Origin: Candidatus Woesearchaeota archaeon | Lineage (GTDB): Archaea; Nanobdellota; Nanobdellia; SCGC-AAA011-G17; JAGVZF01 | Length of the DNA stretch: 36,279 bases | Assembly: GCA_018302785.1 (NCBI GenBank) | Contig: JAGVZF010000015.1 | Coordinates: forward strand, 1 to 36,279 | Direction: 5' to 3' | Part shown: positions 1 through 9,400 of the stretch, in pieces | Layout: each line of letters starts with the position of its first letter | Position numbering within the stretch: the stretch's first letter is position 1 | Program-made: the position numbers and the translations under genes | The notes under the pieces: generated by a model | The model's database searches: none | Told to the model about the DNA's origin: nothing | Seen by the model: the letters and a program-made list of their open reading frames with translations, nothing else

Positions 1-718
1 TATCAAAAACAAATGGAAATGGAATAGTTGAAGGAAATATAAGAATAAATGATTATGGCAATACACTACAACAAATTAATTTAATATTTACATATATAGG
101 CCAAAGATCAACAACAAGCAGATTTGCTGCTCAAGTACCAGAAGACAGGTTTGTTTGTTCTTTCACACTTGATGGATCTTATAATTGTATGAGATATAAC
201 ACAAATAAAGTAGGAGTAGATGTCACAAACCAATTTAAGATTAGTATGGATACACTAACACTAGCTTCAAGAGATTGTACATCGCAAATGATTACTGATT
301 TAGCTGATTGTGATCAATATAGTAGCCATAATTTAAAGTTAAATTGGAAAACTCCAACTGATTTGTATATTGGTTTCTACAAAGTAAGAGTAGAAGCAGT
401 TGATAATAATGGAATACGAATGAATTACCCCAACCAACAAATTCTGGACAAGGAAATGATAACAAAAACAATAATAATCAAAATCTTCCAATAGAACCGA
501 TTACACTTCGGGAATTAGTTCAATGCCAATGGATTTTAAGTGAAATAATTAGAGGCATGCACAGCCAAGGTACAAGTATTAGCGATACTTCTTCAACAAT
601 TGGAGATTTGAATAAAGATGGTATTATTAGCTTAAGTGACTTAGTTGTATTCCAACAGCATTACACGAACCCTGGATGGTGTAGATCATTTTTTGAACCT
701 AAGCCAGCAACAAACTAA
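1..718 (+). pseudogene. Secreted/surface protein C-terminal part with dockerin-like EF-hand (partial at window edge, frameshifted)
   Basis: Frame open from base 3 (SKTNGNGIVEGNIRINDYG...) to stop 492-494. A different frame continues as PQPTNSGQGNDNKNNNNQNLPIEPITLRELVQCQWILSEIIRGMHSQGTSISDTSSTIGDLNKDGIISLSDLVVFQQHYTNPGWCRSFFEPKPATN* to 716-718. One extra C in the CCCC run at 428-431 joins the two frames. DLNKDGIISLSDL is a dockerin/EF-hand-type Ca-binding loop. Confidence 0.6.
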
Positions 719-726
719 ATATTTTT

Positions 727-1549
727 TTAATTTTTTATTAAATACTCTAAGTATTCTTTAACATAATTGAAATTATTCTTTTTTGCTAGCTTTTTAATCT
801 CATTATTTATATTACTTCCATATTGACCTGCTGTTTTAGGTCTTAAAGCAATTTCTTCAGGAACGCCAATAGACATAGCATATTCTCTTAGAATTATCTT
901 TTTAACATTATTATTTATCTTTAATCCAGGATCTATTTTCATAGTATTAATAATTAAATCTTTATCCATAAAAGGAGTTCTTACATCCATATCTAAATTC
1001 TTTGCAATTAAATAATCTCTCTCTAAATCAACTTTCCACATTTCTTTTAAACCTCTCCATGATTCTTTATGGATTTCTTCATTATTCTCTTTCAAATGTC
1101 TCTGGTAGCCACAAAATATTTCTTCTGCACCCAATCCATTTAATACAATATTTTCATTATTTTCTTTTGCAAATTTTAATGCTAGATAAGTTACACATGC
1201 TATAGAAATATAAACTGGATTTGTATTATTAAGAATTTTAACAACATTTTTTAAGGCATCTTCTAAATCTTTTTCATTAAGAATTTTTATCTTCAATTTA
1301 AGTTTTAATAGTTTTGCAGCTTTCTCTGAATAAACAACATCTTTTGAACCTTTAAAACCTATTGTATAACATGTAAAATCCTTTCCCAAATCTTTACAAG
1401 TTTTAGCTAATATTGTGCTATCCAAGGCACCAGAATATAAGATTCCAAAATTATATATATCTTTTAATATTGTTTTCTTTCCTTAATGATTCAATAAAAT
1501 CTTTCCACTGAGCTTCACTTATTAATCCATTATCTTGATATATTCCCAT
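727..1549 (-). pseudogene. Asparagine synthase C-terminal (ATP-pyrophosphatase) domain protein, frameshifted/truncated
   Basis: ORF 727-1425 has NGLGAEEIFCGYQRH, DVRTPFMDKDLI and LRPKTAGQYGS motifs of asparagine synthase-like domains. N-terminal piece MGIYQDNGLISEAQWKDFIESLRKENNIKRYI* lies in another frame at 1451-1549. PP-loop reads YSGALDST rather than SGGxDS. Confidence 0.65.
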
Positions 1550-1689
1550 AATCTATATTTATTAGCTAACTATTTTAAAGTTTACTAAATATAAATAAGT
1601 ATATTTAGAAAAGAAATATTTTAAAGACTACTTAATGAAATCAGTTGAATTATTAAGAACCAAATATTATTATAAATCTTTTTCAAAAA

Positions 1690-1725
1690 TAATACAAAAA
1701 AAGAAAAAAGAGATTTTAGTCTCTT
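1690..1725 (-). terminator. Putative hairpin plus poly-T terminator of the 1716-3482 gene
   Basis: On the minus strand AAGAGA-CTAAAA-TCTCTT followed by TTTTCTTTTTTTG; overlaps the stop codon. Confidence 0.45.
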
Positions 1726-3482
1726 CGCTTTTTGAATATTAATATAATAAAGTATAGTGCTAATACAATTAAAACAATATCAGCTATAACCCAAAAAGCT
1801 GTAGAAGCTCCATTTCCAAATAATCTTGAAGTTGGCAAGAATGTAGTACTTCCACTTACTTCATTATTATCTTCTTCACTAGGAGTTTCAGTTGGAGTAG
1901 TTTCTTCTTCATTTCCATCATTTGTAGGTTCTTCAGTTGGAACTTCTTCACTAGGGGTCTCTTTACTGCACTGCCCCACAGCTAGAAATACAGTATCACT
2001 TACAGTTTCTCCACTGCCATAAGTTACCTCAACATCAATTGGATAGCTTCCTTCTTTAGTAGTTGGAGGTACAACAAATTCAAGTCTTTTTGTAGCCTTA
2101 GCATCTTCATCATCCTTGAATTCCTTTAATGTAAATCTTTCTGTAACTTCTCTGATGTTTAATACAGCATTCTTTACTGTTATAAAAACATCATCTTGGT
2201 CATCTCCACCAATATTCTTAACCTTAACAACAGTTCCAACAGTTTCTCCACAAATTGCAGCTGCAGGAGTTAAAGTTGCACTTTCTAATTCAACATCATC
2301 GTCTTCTAATTCGATCTTTAAATCTACTGAATCAACAATACATTGTTCATTTTCATTATCGTCATCAAAGGCTTTTATGAATAAAGTCAAAATATCCCCA
2401 TCATCAACGTCATTAGGATCACTTGGGATATTTAAGCTAAATTCAAAGTCGAAATCATCATTTTCATCTAAATTTTCAGTTCCACCGTCTTCACTTTCTA
2501 ATTCATCTCCGCTTTCATCTAACAAGAAAGCTTCAACAGTTACATCATAATCTTGGTCTCCATTATTGTCAACATTAACAGTTATATCTACTGTTTCTCC
2601 TGGTTTAAATTTATCATTATTATCAGGGTCTTGTACATCAATACTTAAAGCATTTCCAACAACTCCATCACTGCAAATGTCTTCTACAACATCAAAAGTC
2701 ATTTCTAATGTATCTGAAAATTGGTTATTTTGAGTTGATGCAGTCATTGTTCCAGTATATCTTTTTAATTCTTGATCTTCAGGAACATCAAAAGTAACTT
2801 GAACAGTAACTTCACTATTTGCCTGTATTGTTGGGTTTGAAGGAGTAAATCTAATATCTACTATATCTCCATCATTATCTGTGTATTGTGCAGTTGGAAC
2901 ATTAAAACTTACTGTTAAAGGAGTGGTTTCTCCATTTTTAATCTTAAATGAATGTCTGTCATTTAATTCTCCTCTTTGTAAAGTCCTAAGTCCTAATACT
3001 GTTAAATCTCTATTACTTAAATCTACTATTTGAATTCCTACCCCTTGAGTTACACTAACTGTATAAGGTAATGTTGCTGTAGTACTAGGTGTATTAACAT
3101 CAGTTACAGTTATAATTCCATTATAATTACCAAAAACAGCATTACTTGGCACATTTACAGTAAATGTAATTGCCTTAGTTGTTGGTACTGTAGGAGTACC
3201 TACCTCAATATTTGTAGGATTTGTAAATACTATATTACTTATAGGAATAGTTGCTCCTTGAGGTCCAGTTAAAGCAGTGCTTGAGAAATTAACACTAGTT
3301 GCTGGTCCTTTATTTTGTAATGTAAAACCAACAGTTAATGTTTGACCTACTCTCCCATTTGGACTTGTAGCATTTATAATGTCTATGTTTCCAGTTGGAT
3401 TATTTGCATAAACAGAAGCTACATTTAAAGAACTAGACAATACTATTAAAGTCATTAATATTGTAAAAAGTATATTTTTCAT
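1716..3482 (-). CDS. Secreted, membrane-anchored surface protein with NEW3/CARDB-like Ig domains
   Basis: 588 aa ORF; N-terminal signal peptide; repeated beta-sandwich-like acidic domains; Thr/Glu/Pro-rich stalk; C-terminal TM plus basic tail (FWVIADIVLIVLALYFIILIFKKRRD). Confidence 0.8.
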   Translation of the reverse strand: MKNILFTILMTLIVLSSSLNVASVYANNPTGNIDIINATSPNGRVGQTLTVGFTLQNKGPATSVNFSSTALTGPQGATIPISNIVFTNPTNIEVGTPTVPTTKAITFTVNVPSNAVFGNYNGIITVTDVNTPSTTATLPYTVSVTQGVGIQIVDLSNRDLTVLGLRTLQRGELNDRHSFKIKNGETTPLTVSFNVPTAQYTDNDGDIVDIRFTPSNPTIQANSEVTVQVTFDVPEDQELKRYTGTMTASTQNNQFSDTLEMTFDVVEDICSDGVVGNALSIDVQDPDNNDKFKPGETVDITVNVDNNGDQDYDVTVEAFLLDESGDELESEDGGTENLDENDDFDFEFSLNIPSDPNDVDDGDILTLFIKAFDDDNENEQCIVDSVDLKIELEDDDVELESATLTPAAAICGETVGTVVKVKNIGGDDQDDVFITVKNAVLNIREVTERFTLKEFKDDEDAKATKRLEFVVPPTTKEGSYPIDVEVTYGSGETVSDTVFLAVGQCSKETPSEEVPTEEPTNDGNEEETTPTETPSEEDNNEVSGSTTFLPTSRLFGNGASTAFWVIADIVLIVLALYFIILIFKKRRD

Positions 3483-3590
3483 TTTAACCCCCCTTAAAAG
3501 GTTTATAAACTGTTGTTATTGGACAGTTATGACTAATATTTAAAGGTTTTGGTATTATGTTACTATTTATAAATAGTTAAAAATAGAAAG

Positions 3591-3600
3591 ATTTATATAT
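3591..3600 (+). promoter_or_regulatory. Archaeal TATA-like box of the DGR target gene
   Basis: ATTTATATAT about 30 nt upstream of the ATG at 3629, preceded by purines (AGAAAG); spacing fits a very short leader or leaderless mRNA. Confidence 0.45.
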
Positions 3601-3628
3601 TTAAAGATAGCCTTAATTTTGTTATAAA

Positions 3629-4336
3629 ATGGCCAGCATAACTAAAAACCAAAATTTAAGAATAAAAGAAGGAAGAACTGAGTTAACTACGACTCATCAA
3701 GGTCAAGATTTAACTTTTGTACATCCTTCTTATGGTCCTGATACTTATGCTAATGTTGGATCTCAAATAGAGCAAGCTGGTTTAATAAGGCCAACAATGT
3801 CACAAATTACTTCTTTAGCTCATACGTCATGTAATTCTAATGATAAATATAGTAAAGAAATACAAAAAATAATGAAAGATAATTGGCTTTGGGGATTTAC
3901 AGGAACTCTATATGTTCCAAATAAAGGAGCTTATATTCAAGAAGATCCTCAAATAAGAAACGGAATGCCGTTTATGGATGAATCAGATTTAGTTAGGAAA
4001 TTAGAAGCAAATGATCCTAATGTAAGATTTGTTCCTTTTGGCTTTAAAACAGAAGAAATGACTCCAATACAACTAGCAAATAATGATTATGTTAAAGCTT
4101 TAGTTGGAGAAGAAGGAGCAGAAAAACTAGCAGAAATATCAGATAAACATAGATATAAACCATATTTATACAGTTTTGAATCTGTAGATGAACCATTAAC
4201 AAGAGTTTCCGCTTTGAATTCCAATTGGAACTTAGATGACAGGCTTAATGTCAATGGCAACGATCGTGGCGACGACAGGAATGGTTTTTCGTTCGGGGTA
4301 AGTCGTACTGGCGAAGCCAGTCGCGTCGAAAAATAA
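3629..4336 (+). CDS. DGR target (variable) protein with C-terminal VR-encoded region
   Basis: 235 aa ORF; C-terminus ALNSNWNLDDRLNVNGNDRGDDRNGFSFGVS is encoded by a near-repeat of the downstream TR with adenine-specific differences; no obvious signal peptide. Confidence 0.88.
   Translation: MASITKNQNLRIKEGRTELTTTHQGQDLTFVHPSYGPDTYANVGSQIEQAGLIRPTMSQITSLAHTSCNSNDKYSKEIQKIMKDNWLWGFTGTLYVPNKGAYIQEDPQIRNGMPFMDESDLVRKLEANDPNVRFVPFGFKTEEMTPIQLANNDYVKALVGEEGAEKLAEISDKHRYKPYLYSFESVDEPLTRVSALNSNWNLDDRLNVNGNDRGDDRNGFSFGVSRTGEASRVEK
4207..4300 (+). repeat. DGR variable repeat (VR)
   Basis: 94 bp aligning without gaps to 4511-4604; 87/94 identical; all 7 mismatches at positions where the TR copy is A (6 A-to-G, 1 A-to-T). 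Confidence 0.93.
4307..4321 (+). other. Hairpin/cruciform immediately downstream of the VR
   Basis: ACTGGC-GAA-GCCAGT perfect 6-bp arms, 6 nt after the VR end; extendable by CG/CG with one bulged T (4304-4323). It contains GCGAAGC, a known unusually stable DNA mini-hairpin. Confidence 0.65.
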
Positions 4337-4369
4337 GCTTTATTAATAACTTATTCTTTTCAAATATGT

Positions 4370-4393
4370 CTTAGTAAGTTGCAACTAACTAAG
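4370..4393 (+). other. Inverted repeat between target gene and TR
   Basis: CTTAGTAAGTT-GC-AACTAACTAAG: 11-nt arms with one mismatch. Confidence 0.4.
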
Positions 4394-4510
4394 GCTACAT
4401 GCTCATTGATTGCGCTTGTAAGCCATAAAATTCAATCATAATATCTAGTAAGTTTTTGCTGAAAAATAAAATGATGGTGATTTACTTTTAATTAATGAGC
4501 TACATAACTG

Positions 4511-4604
4511 TTCCGCTTTGAATTCCAATTGGAACTTAGATGACAGGCTTAATGTCAATGGCAACAATCATGGCAACAACAGGAATGGTTATTCGTTCGG
4601 AATA
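4511..4604 (+). repeat. DGR template repeat (TR)
   Basis: Non-mutated partner of the VR, located between target gene and RT; AAC/AAT-rich core (GGCAACAATCATGGCAACAACAGGAATGGTTAT). Confidence 0.93.
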
Positions 4605-4628
4605 GCCTTAGTTGCTAAGACATCAAAT

Positions 4629-5775
4629 ATGAAAACTTACAATAATCTTTATTCTGAAATTGCTTCATTCCAAAATTTATTTTTAGCATATAACAAAGCT
4701 AGAAAAGGAAAAACAAGCTAGAAAAGGAAAAACAACAAGGAAATATGTAATAGATTTTGAAAAAGACTTATTAAATAACCTTCAGCAACTGAGGGCGGAA
4801 TTGTTAGATTATTCCTATAGGCCAAAACCACTAAAAACTTATATTATAAGAGATCCAAAAACAAGAAGAATTTCCAAATCTCATTTTAGAGATAGAATTG
4901 TGCATCATGCTATTTGTAATATTATAGAACCAATTTTTGATAAGTCATTTATATATGATTCTTACGCAAATAGAAAAGGTAAGGGCGCTTTAAAAGCATT
5001 ACAAAGACTTGATCAATTTAAAAGAAAAGTAAGCAGAAATGGAAAAATCAATGGTTGGTTTAATAATAACCAAATAAAAGGTTATTGTTTAAAAGCTGAT
5101 ATTAAACATTATTTTGAAGAAGTAAATCACAATATTTTGTTAAATGCAGTCAAAAAGAAAATAAAATGTAATAAAACTATAGGTCTAATAAAGAAAATTT
5201 TGACTAACTATGCTAGGGGGGGAATTCATGAAAAAGGAATGCCCCTAGGTAATTTAACATCACAGTTTTTCGCTAATATTTATCTAAATGAGTTAGATAA
5301 ATTTGTTAAGCATAAAATAAAAGCCAAATATTACCTAAGATATGTAGATGATTTTGTAATTCTGCATAATTCAAAAGAGCAATTAATAACATGGAAAGAA
5401 GAAATAGATATTTTTCTTAAGAATGAATTAAAATTAGAACTTCATCCAGATAAGTCAAGAATCATACCATTGTCTAAACCAATCCCATTTGTAGGTTTTA
5501 GAATATTTAATTACTTTAAATTATTAAAAAAATTTAATAGAAAAAATATTCAAAGAAAATTAAAAAAGCTTCATGACTTATTTTTAGAAAAAGAATTAAC
5601 TTATGATAAAATTTATGAGATATTACAAGGATCATTTGCCTACATGAAACAAGCAAATACATACAATTTAAGAAAGAAAATTTATTTTAAAATAGAAAAA
5701 GTCTTTTCAAAAGAAGTTTCAAGTTTAGAAGTAAATAAAACCATTAAGTACTTTAAAAAATTAAGTAAAAATTAA
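4629..5775 (+). pseudogene. DGR-type reverse transcriptase, frame interrupted by a 19-bp tandem duplication
   Basis: N-terminus MKTYNNLYSEIASFQNLFLAYNKARKGKT in frame 3 (stops at 4719-4721) continues as TRKYVIDFEKDLLNNLQQLRAELLDYSYRPKPLKTYIIRDPKTRRISKSHFRDRIVHHAICNIIEPIF... in frame 1. LGNLTSQ (5245-5265) matches the DGR RT [ILV]GxxxSQ motif; YVDD at 5341-5352. Confidence 0.9.
4696..4735 (+). repeat. Exact 19-bp tandem duplication (about 2.1 copies) inside the RT N-terminus
   Basis: AAGCTAGAAAAGGAAAAAC at 4696-4714 and again at 4715-4733, followed by AA; 19 = 3x6+1, so it shifts the frame by one. Confidence 0.95.
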
Positions 5776-6168
5776 TTATTTCAAGAATATAACTTCTTTA
5801 TTAAAAGATTTAAAATGTGAATCTCCAGTTAATACCTTAGCTTGAAGTTTTCGTGCAGTTAGTAAAATAAAAGTATCTGCTAAACCAAAATCCTTAATTT
5901 TGGTTCTAATTTCTGCATGTAAAAGCCCAGCTTCTTTGGCAAATTCTAAGTCTATTTCATATATTTTTGACAGACTTATTATAGTTAAGAAAGTTTGATT
6001 ATAGTCCATTCCTTCTCGTTTGGCAACACTCATTACTTCTGATATGCTAATTAAAGATGTGAATATTTCATTGTGCTCAGATTCTATTATTTCCTTAACT
6101 ATAGTACCCTTGTTACTTGCTATTAAGTACTCAATCCACGCAAAAGTATCTATTACACACTTAGTCAT
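5776..6168 (-). CDS. PIN-domain ribonuclease toxin (VapC-like)
   Basis: 130 aa; MTKCVIDTFAWIEYL, SLISISEVMSVAKREG, IKDFGLADTFILLTARKLQAKVLTGDSHFK: PIN acidic motifs. Confidence 0.85.
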   Translation of the reverse strand: MTKCVIDTFAWIEYLIASNKGTIVKEIIESEHNEIFTSLISISEVMSVAKREGMDYNQTFLTIISLSKIYEIDLEFAKEAGLLHAEIRTKIKDFGLADTFILLTARKLQAKVLTGDSHFKSFNKEVIFLK

Positions 6169-6361
6169 AGTCCGATTTAAATTTATCTTCTTTAGTAAAT
6201 GGCCTCATGCCTTTAAGTAATCCAAATCCACTTTTCTTTAACTTTCTTGCTTCAAATTCTATTAATTCTCCTTCTATAATACCTTCTTCCTTGACAATTT
6301 CTTTAGGTACAGTAACTACAATAGATCCTCCTATTTTCCTTGTCCTTGTAACAGATTTCAT
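6161..6361 (-). CDS. AbrB/SpoVT-like antitoxin (VapB-like)
   Basis: 66 aa; SVTRTRKIGGSIVVTVPKEIVKEEGIIEGELIEFEARK swapped-hairpin AbrB pattern; overlaps PIN gene start by 8 bp. Confidence 0.85.
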   Translation of the reverse strand: MKSVTRTRKIGGSIVVTVPKEIVKEEGIIEGELIEFEARKLKKSGFGLLKGMRPFTKEDKFKSDYD

Positions 6362-6421
6362 GTTATATATAATGTTATATTTTATTATATATAAAGTTAT
6401 CTATTTTTAAAAGTGAGAAAT

Positions 6422-9400
6422 TTACCTTTTTCTAAATAAATGTAATTTCAGCATATAAGCAATTCCAATTAACATTAGTATATTAATTGCAGCTAAAAAT
6501 ATTACTGGTTTGCTTTGTCCTGGAATAGGTTCATAAAATATAATCTTATTAATTTCTTCTTTATTTACTTGTTTTTTAACTATTTGACTATTTCCGCTTT
6601 TTACATTAATGGTATTTGTTTTCTTATTAGATTTACTATCAACTTTTACATTATTACTATTTCCATCACTTTTTATTGAACTTACTCCACATTCTTCAAT
6701 TCTAAGTTCAACTTCTTTACTATCAACTTTATTATTATACTCTAAATTAACAGTAAACTTGTAAGTGCCTTCTTTAGCATCATTAAGATTTAAGTTAATA
6801 TCTTTACTTACACTATTATCATCAGAATCAAAAGCTTCAATTTCAAATTCTTCACTAGCTTCATTAATATTCAATTCACTATTTGTTACCTTTAATATAG
6901 CGTTTTGATCATCTTTTCCGTAATTTACAATTTTAACAGTTAAATCAGCATTTCTACTGCAGCTTAATTCAAGTGGAAATATTTCTGCATCATTAATTCT
7001 TAAATCATCATCTTCAATATTTAATTTCAAATCAATAGTCTCTTCTTGACACTCTACATTTTCTTTTCCATCCTCATAAGCTTTAACATACAACTTTAAT
7101 TTTTCATCCTTCACATCTTTAGGATCTTTTGGGATTTCTAATTCAATTTCAAATTCTTCACTAGTTTTCTTCTTAATTCTATTATTATCATTATCATCTT
7201 CTAATTCTTCATTATCACTATATAAAATTGCTTCAACATTGACTTCTTTATCTACATCATTATTGTTTTTCACATCAATTAATACATTTACTTTTTCTCC
7301 AAATGAAAATTCATCATTTTTATTTGGGTCTTTAATATTTATTTTTAAATTTCCAAGTACTCCATTACTACATTTATTTATATTATCTACATTGTTATTA
7401 TTAACATTTCTACTACATTGTATTGAACAACAAATTCCAGAATCACTGCTCTGTAAATTATTACCATTACAAACTTCATTTACTGTACATAAATCTCCAC
7501 TTAATTGACTACATGATCTTAAACTTCCACTCCCAATTTTATATGTTGAAAATCCATTTACATCAAAACTTAACATCCTAGAATCAGAATTATATTTAAC
7601 ATTACTACATATATTATTTGGGCATTCTTGATTTATTCTATTAAAATCAGAAGTAAATTCATTAACATAATAAATAGTAGGAATCCCACTGAATATTAAT
7701 CCATAAAGTGTTATAGTAGCCTTTTGATTACTAAATTCATTATACTTTAATGTATTAATTCCAATAAGATAAGGCAATAATAGTATATTACTATCTAAAT
7801 CAACAACATTACTTAAATCAATAGGCCCTTGTAAACTAATTTTACCAATGCCTTTCTTTTCTATTACAACATTTTGCATTGAAACTAATTGATTTCCATC
7901 TAAATCAAAGTTTGTTGTATCTCCATCAAAATTATTTGTGATAGGATGATCACTTACAATTAAATCCCAAGTATTTGATATTGTAAATTCATTATCTGAT
8001 ATTTGTACTTTAACCTTATGAGTTTTTACCTCTCCATCAGCTATAAACACAAAATTATTTCCATTCAATTTTTCAACATCGTCAACAAACCATTTTACAT
8101 TTAAATTGTCATTTTCTATATCATAAGCATCAATATTAAAATTAATATTTTCAACTTCAGAAATTACTTGATTTAATCTGGAAGGAATAAAATTCCTAAT
8201 TCTAGGTGCATCGTTTACAGCATTAACTTTTACTGTAAATTCATTAGATTCTACAATAGCATTAGAAGCATCTTTTGCAACAATCTTAATATTTAATTGT
8301 CCATTAAAATCTTCTTTTGCATATAATCTTCCTATATTATTTGTAGCATCAATTAATATATTATCATTTCCTATTACAGAATAACTTAATGCTTCATTAT
8401 CAGGATCACTAAAAAAGTTAGATAATTCTAAGTTTATACTAGAATCTTCATTAAATTCTTGTTCATTAACAGTTCCAGTAAATACAGGAATTCTATTAAC
8501 ATTATTTACTGTAATTTTTACTTGTTTTGTTGCAGTTAAAATTCCATCACTAGCTTGTATATTAACAAAAAATATCCCAGCATCATTATAATTAGTTTGG
8601 TAACTAAATTTATCTCCATTCTTTACAAATCTATTATCATCAATACTTAATATTATATCACTCCCATCAGGATCATGTGCATTTACATCAATTAAAACAA
8701 CTTCATTCTCATTAACAACAATATCATTAATAGTCTCAATTACTGGAGGATAATTCATATCTACTCTAAATACAAAATCAACAGGTGCAAAAGCCTCTAC
8801 ATATTGGTCCTTACATAAGATATTCCATCTGTAAATTCCATCAGGGATATCTGATACAGAAAATCTTCTCTCTACATTATTTCTTGTACTTAATTCTGCA
8901 AGTCTCTCAAGTTGAGTTGAATTTGAATTATTCAAATTACTATAAAAATAACATGTAAAACTACTAGCTAAATTATCAGTAGCCAAATAAGAAAATGATA
9001 ATTCATTAGTTTCGCTAAAATAATTATCTACTGGATTTAATAAAGTAACTACTGGTGGAATTAAATCAGCATCATTTGAAAATTCTTTTGTTGCTTTCTG
9101 TAAATTCCAGTCTGTATTAATATTACTATCATAACCATTAGGTTTTCTGCTCCAGGTAAATTCATTATCTTGTTCATCTCTCATTACTATTGTTTCATCT
9201 ACTAGCTCATCTCTATTATTATATAATTTTAAAGTTTCTTCATCGTCATTTAATAAGGAACTATTTAAAGTTAAAACTTTATAACTATTTGCTTCTAATG
9301 TAAATCTAGTAATATCTATTCTATTATTCTCTTTATCTTTTAAATACCATGAATTAACTTCTACACTTATATTGTTAGGATTATAAAGTTCAATCCACTC

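Noticed and set aside
1002-1205. Plus-strand ORF within asparagine synthase-like gene
   Set aside because: Antisense of a recognisable domain; low-complexity composition.
1732-2550. Plus-strand ORFs 1732-2022 and 2116-2550
   Set aside because: Ser/Val-rich antisense shadows of the well-supported minus-strand surface protein.
4207-4604. VR/TR pair as ordinary gene duplication
   Set aside because: Mismatches are exclusively at template adenines and an adjacent RT has the DGR motif; simple duplication would give mixed substitutions.
4518-4721. Independent 67-aa protein gene
   Set aside because: It is the TR plus the RT N-terminus; the end is created by the 19-bp duplication rather than being a separate gene.
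4801-5775. Group II intron or retron RT
   Set aside because: No maturase or intron RNA domains seen; LGNLTSQ motif and VR/TR pair specify a DGR.
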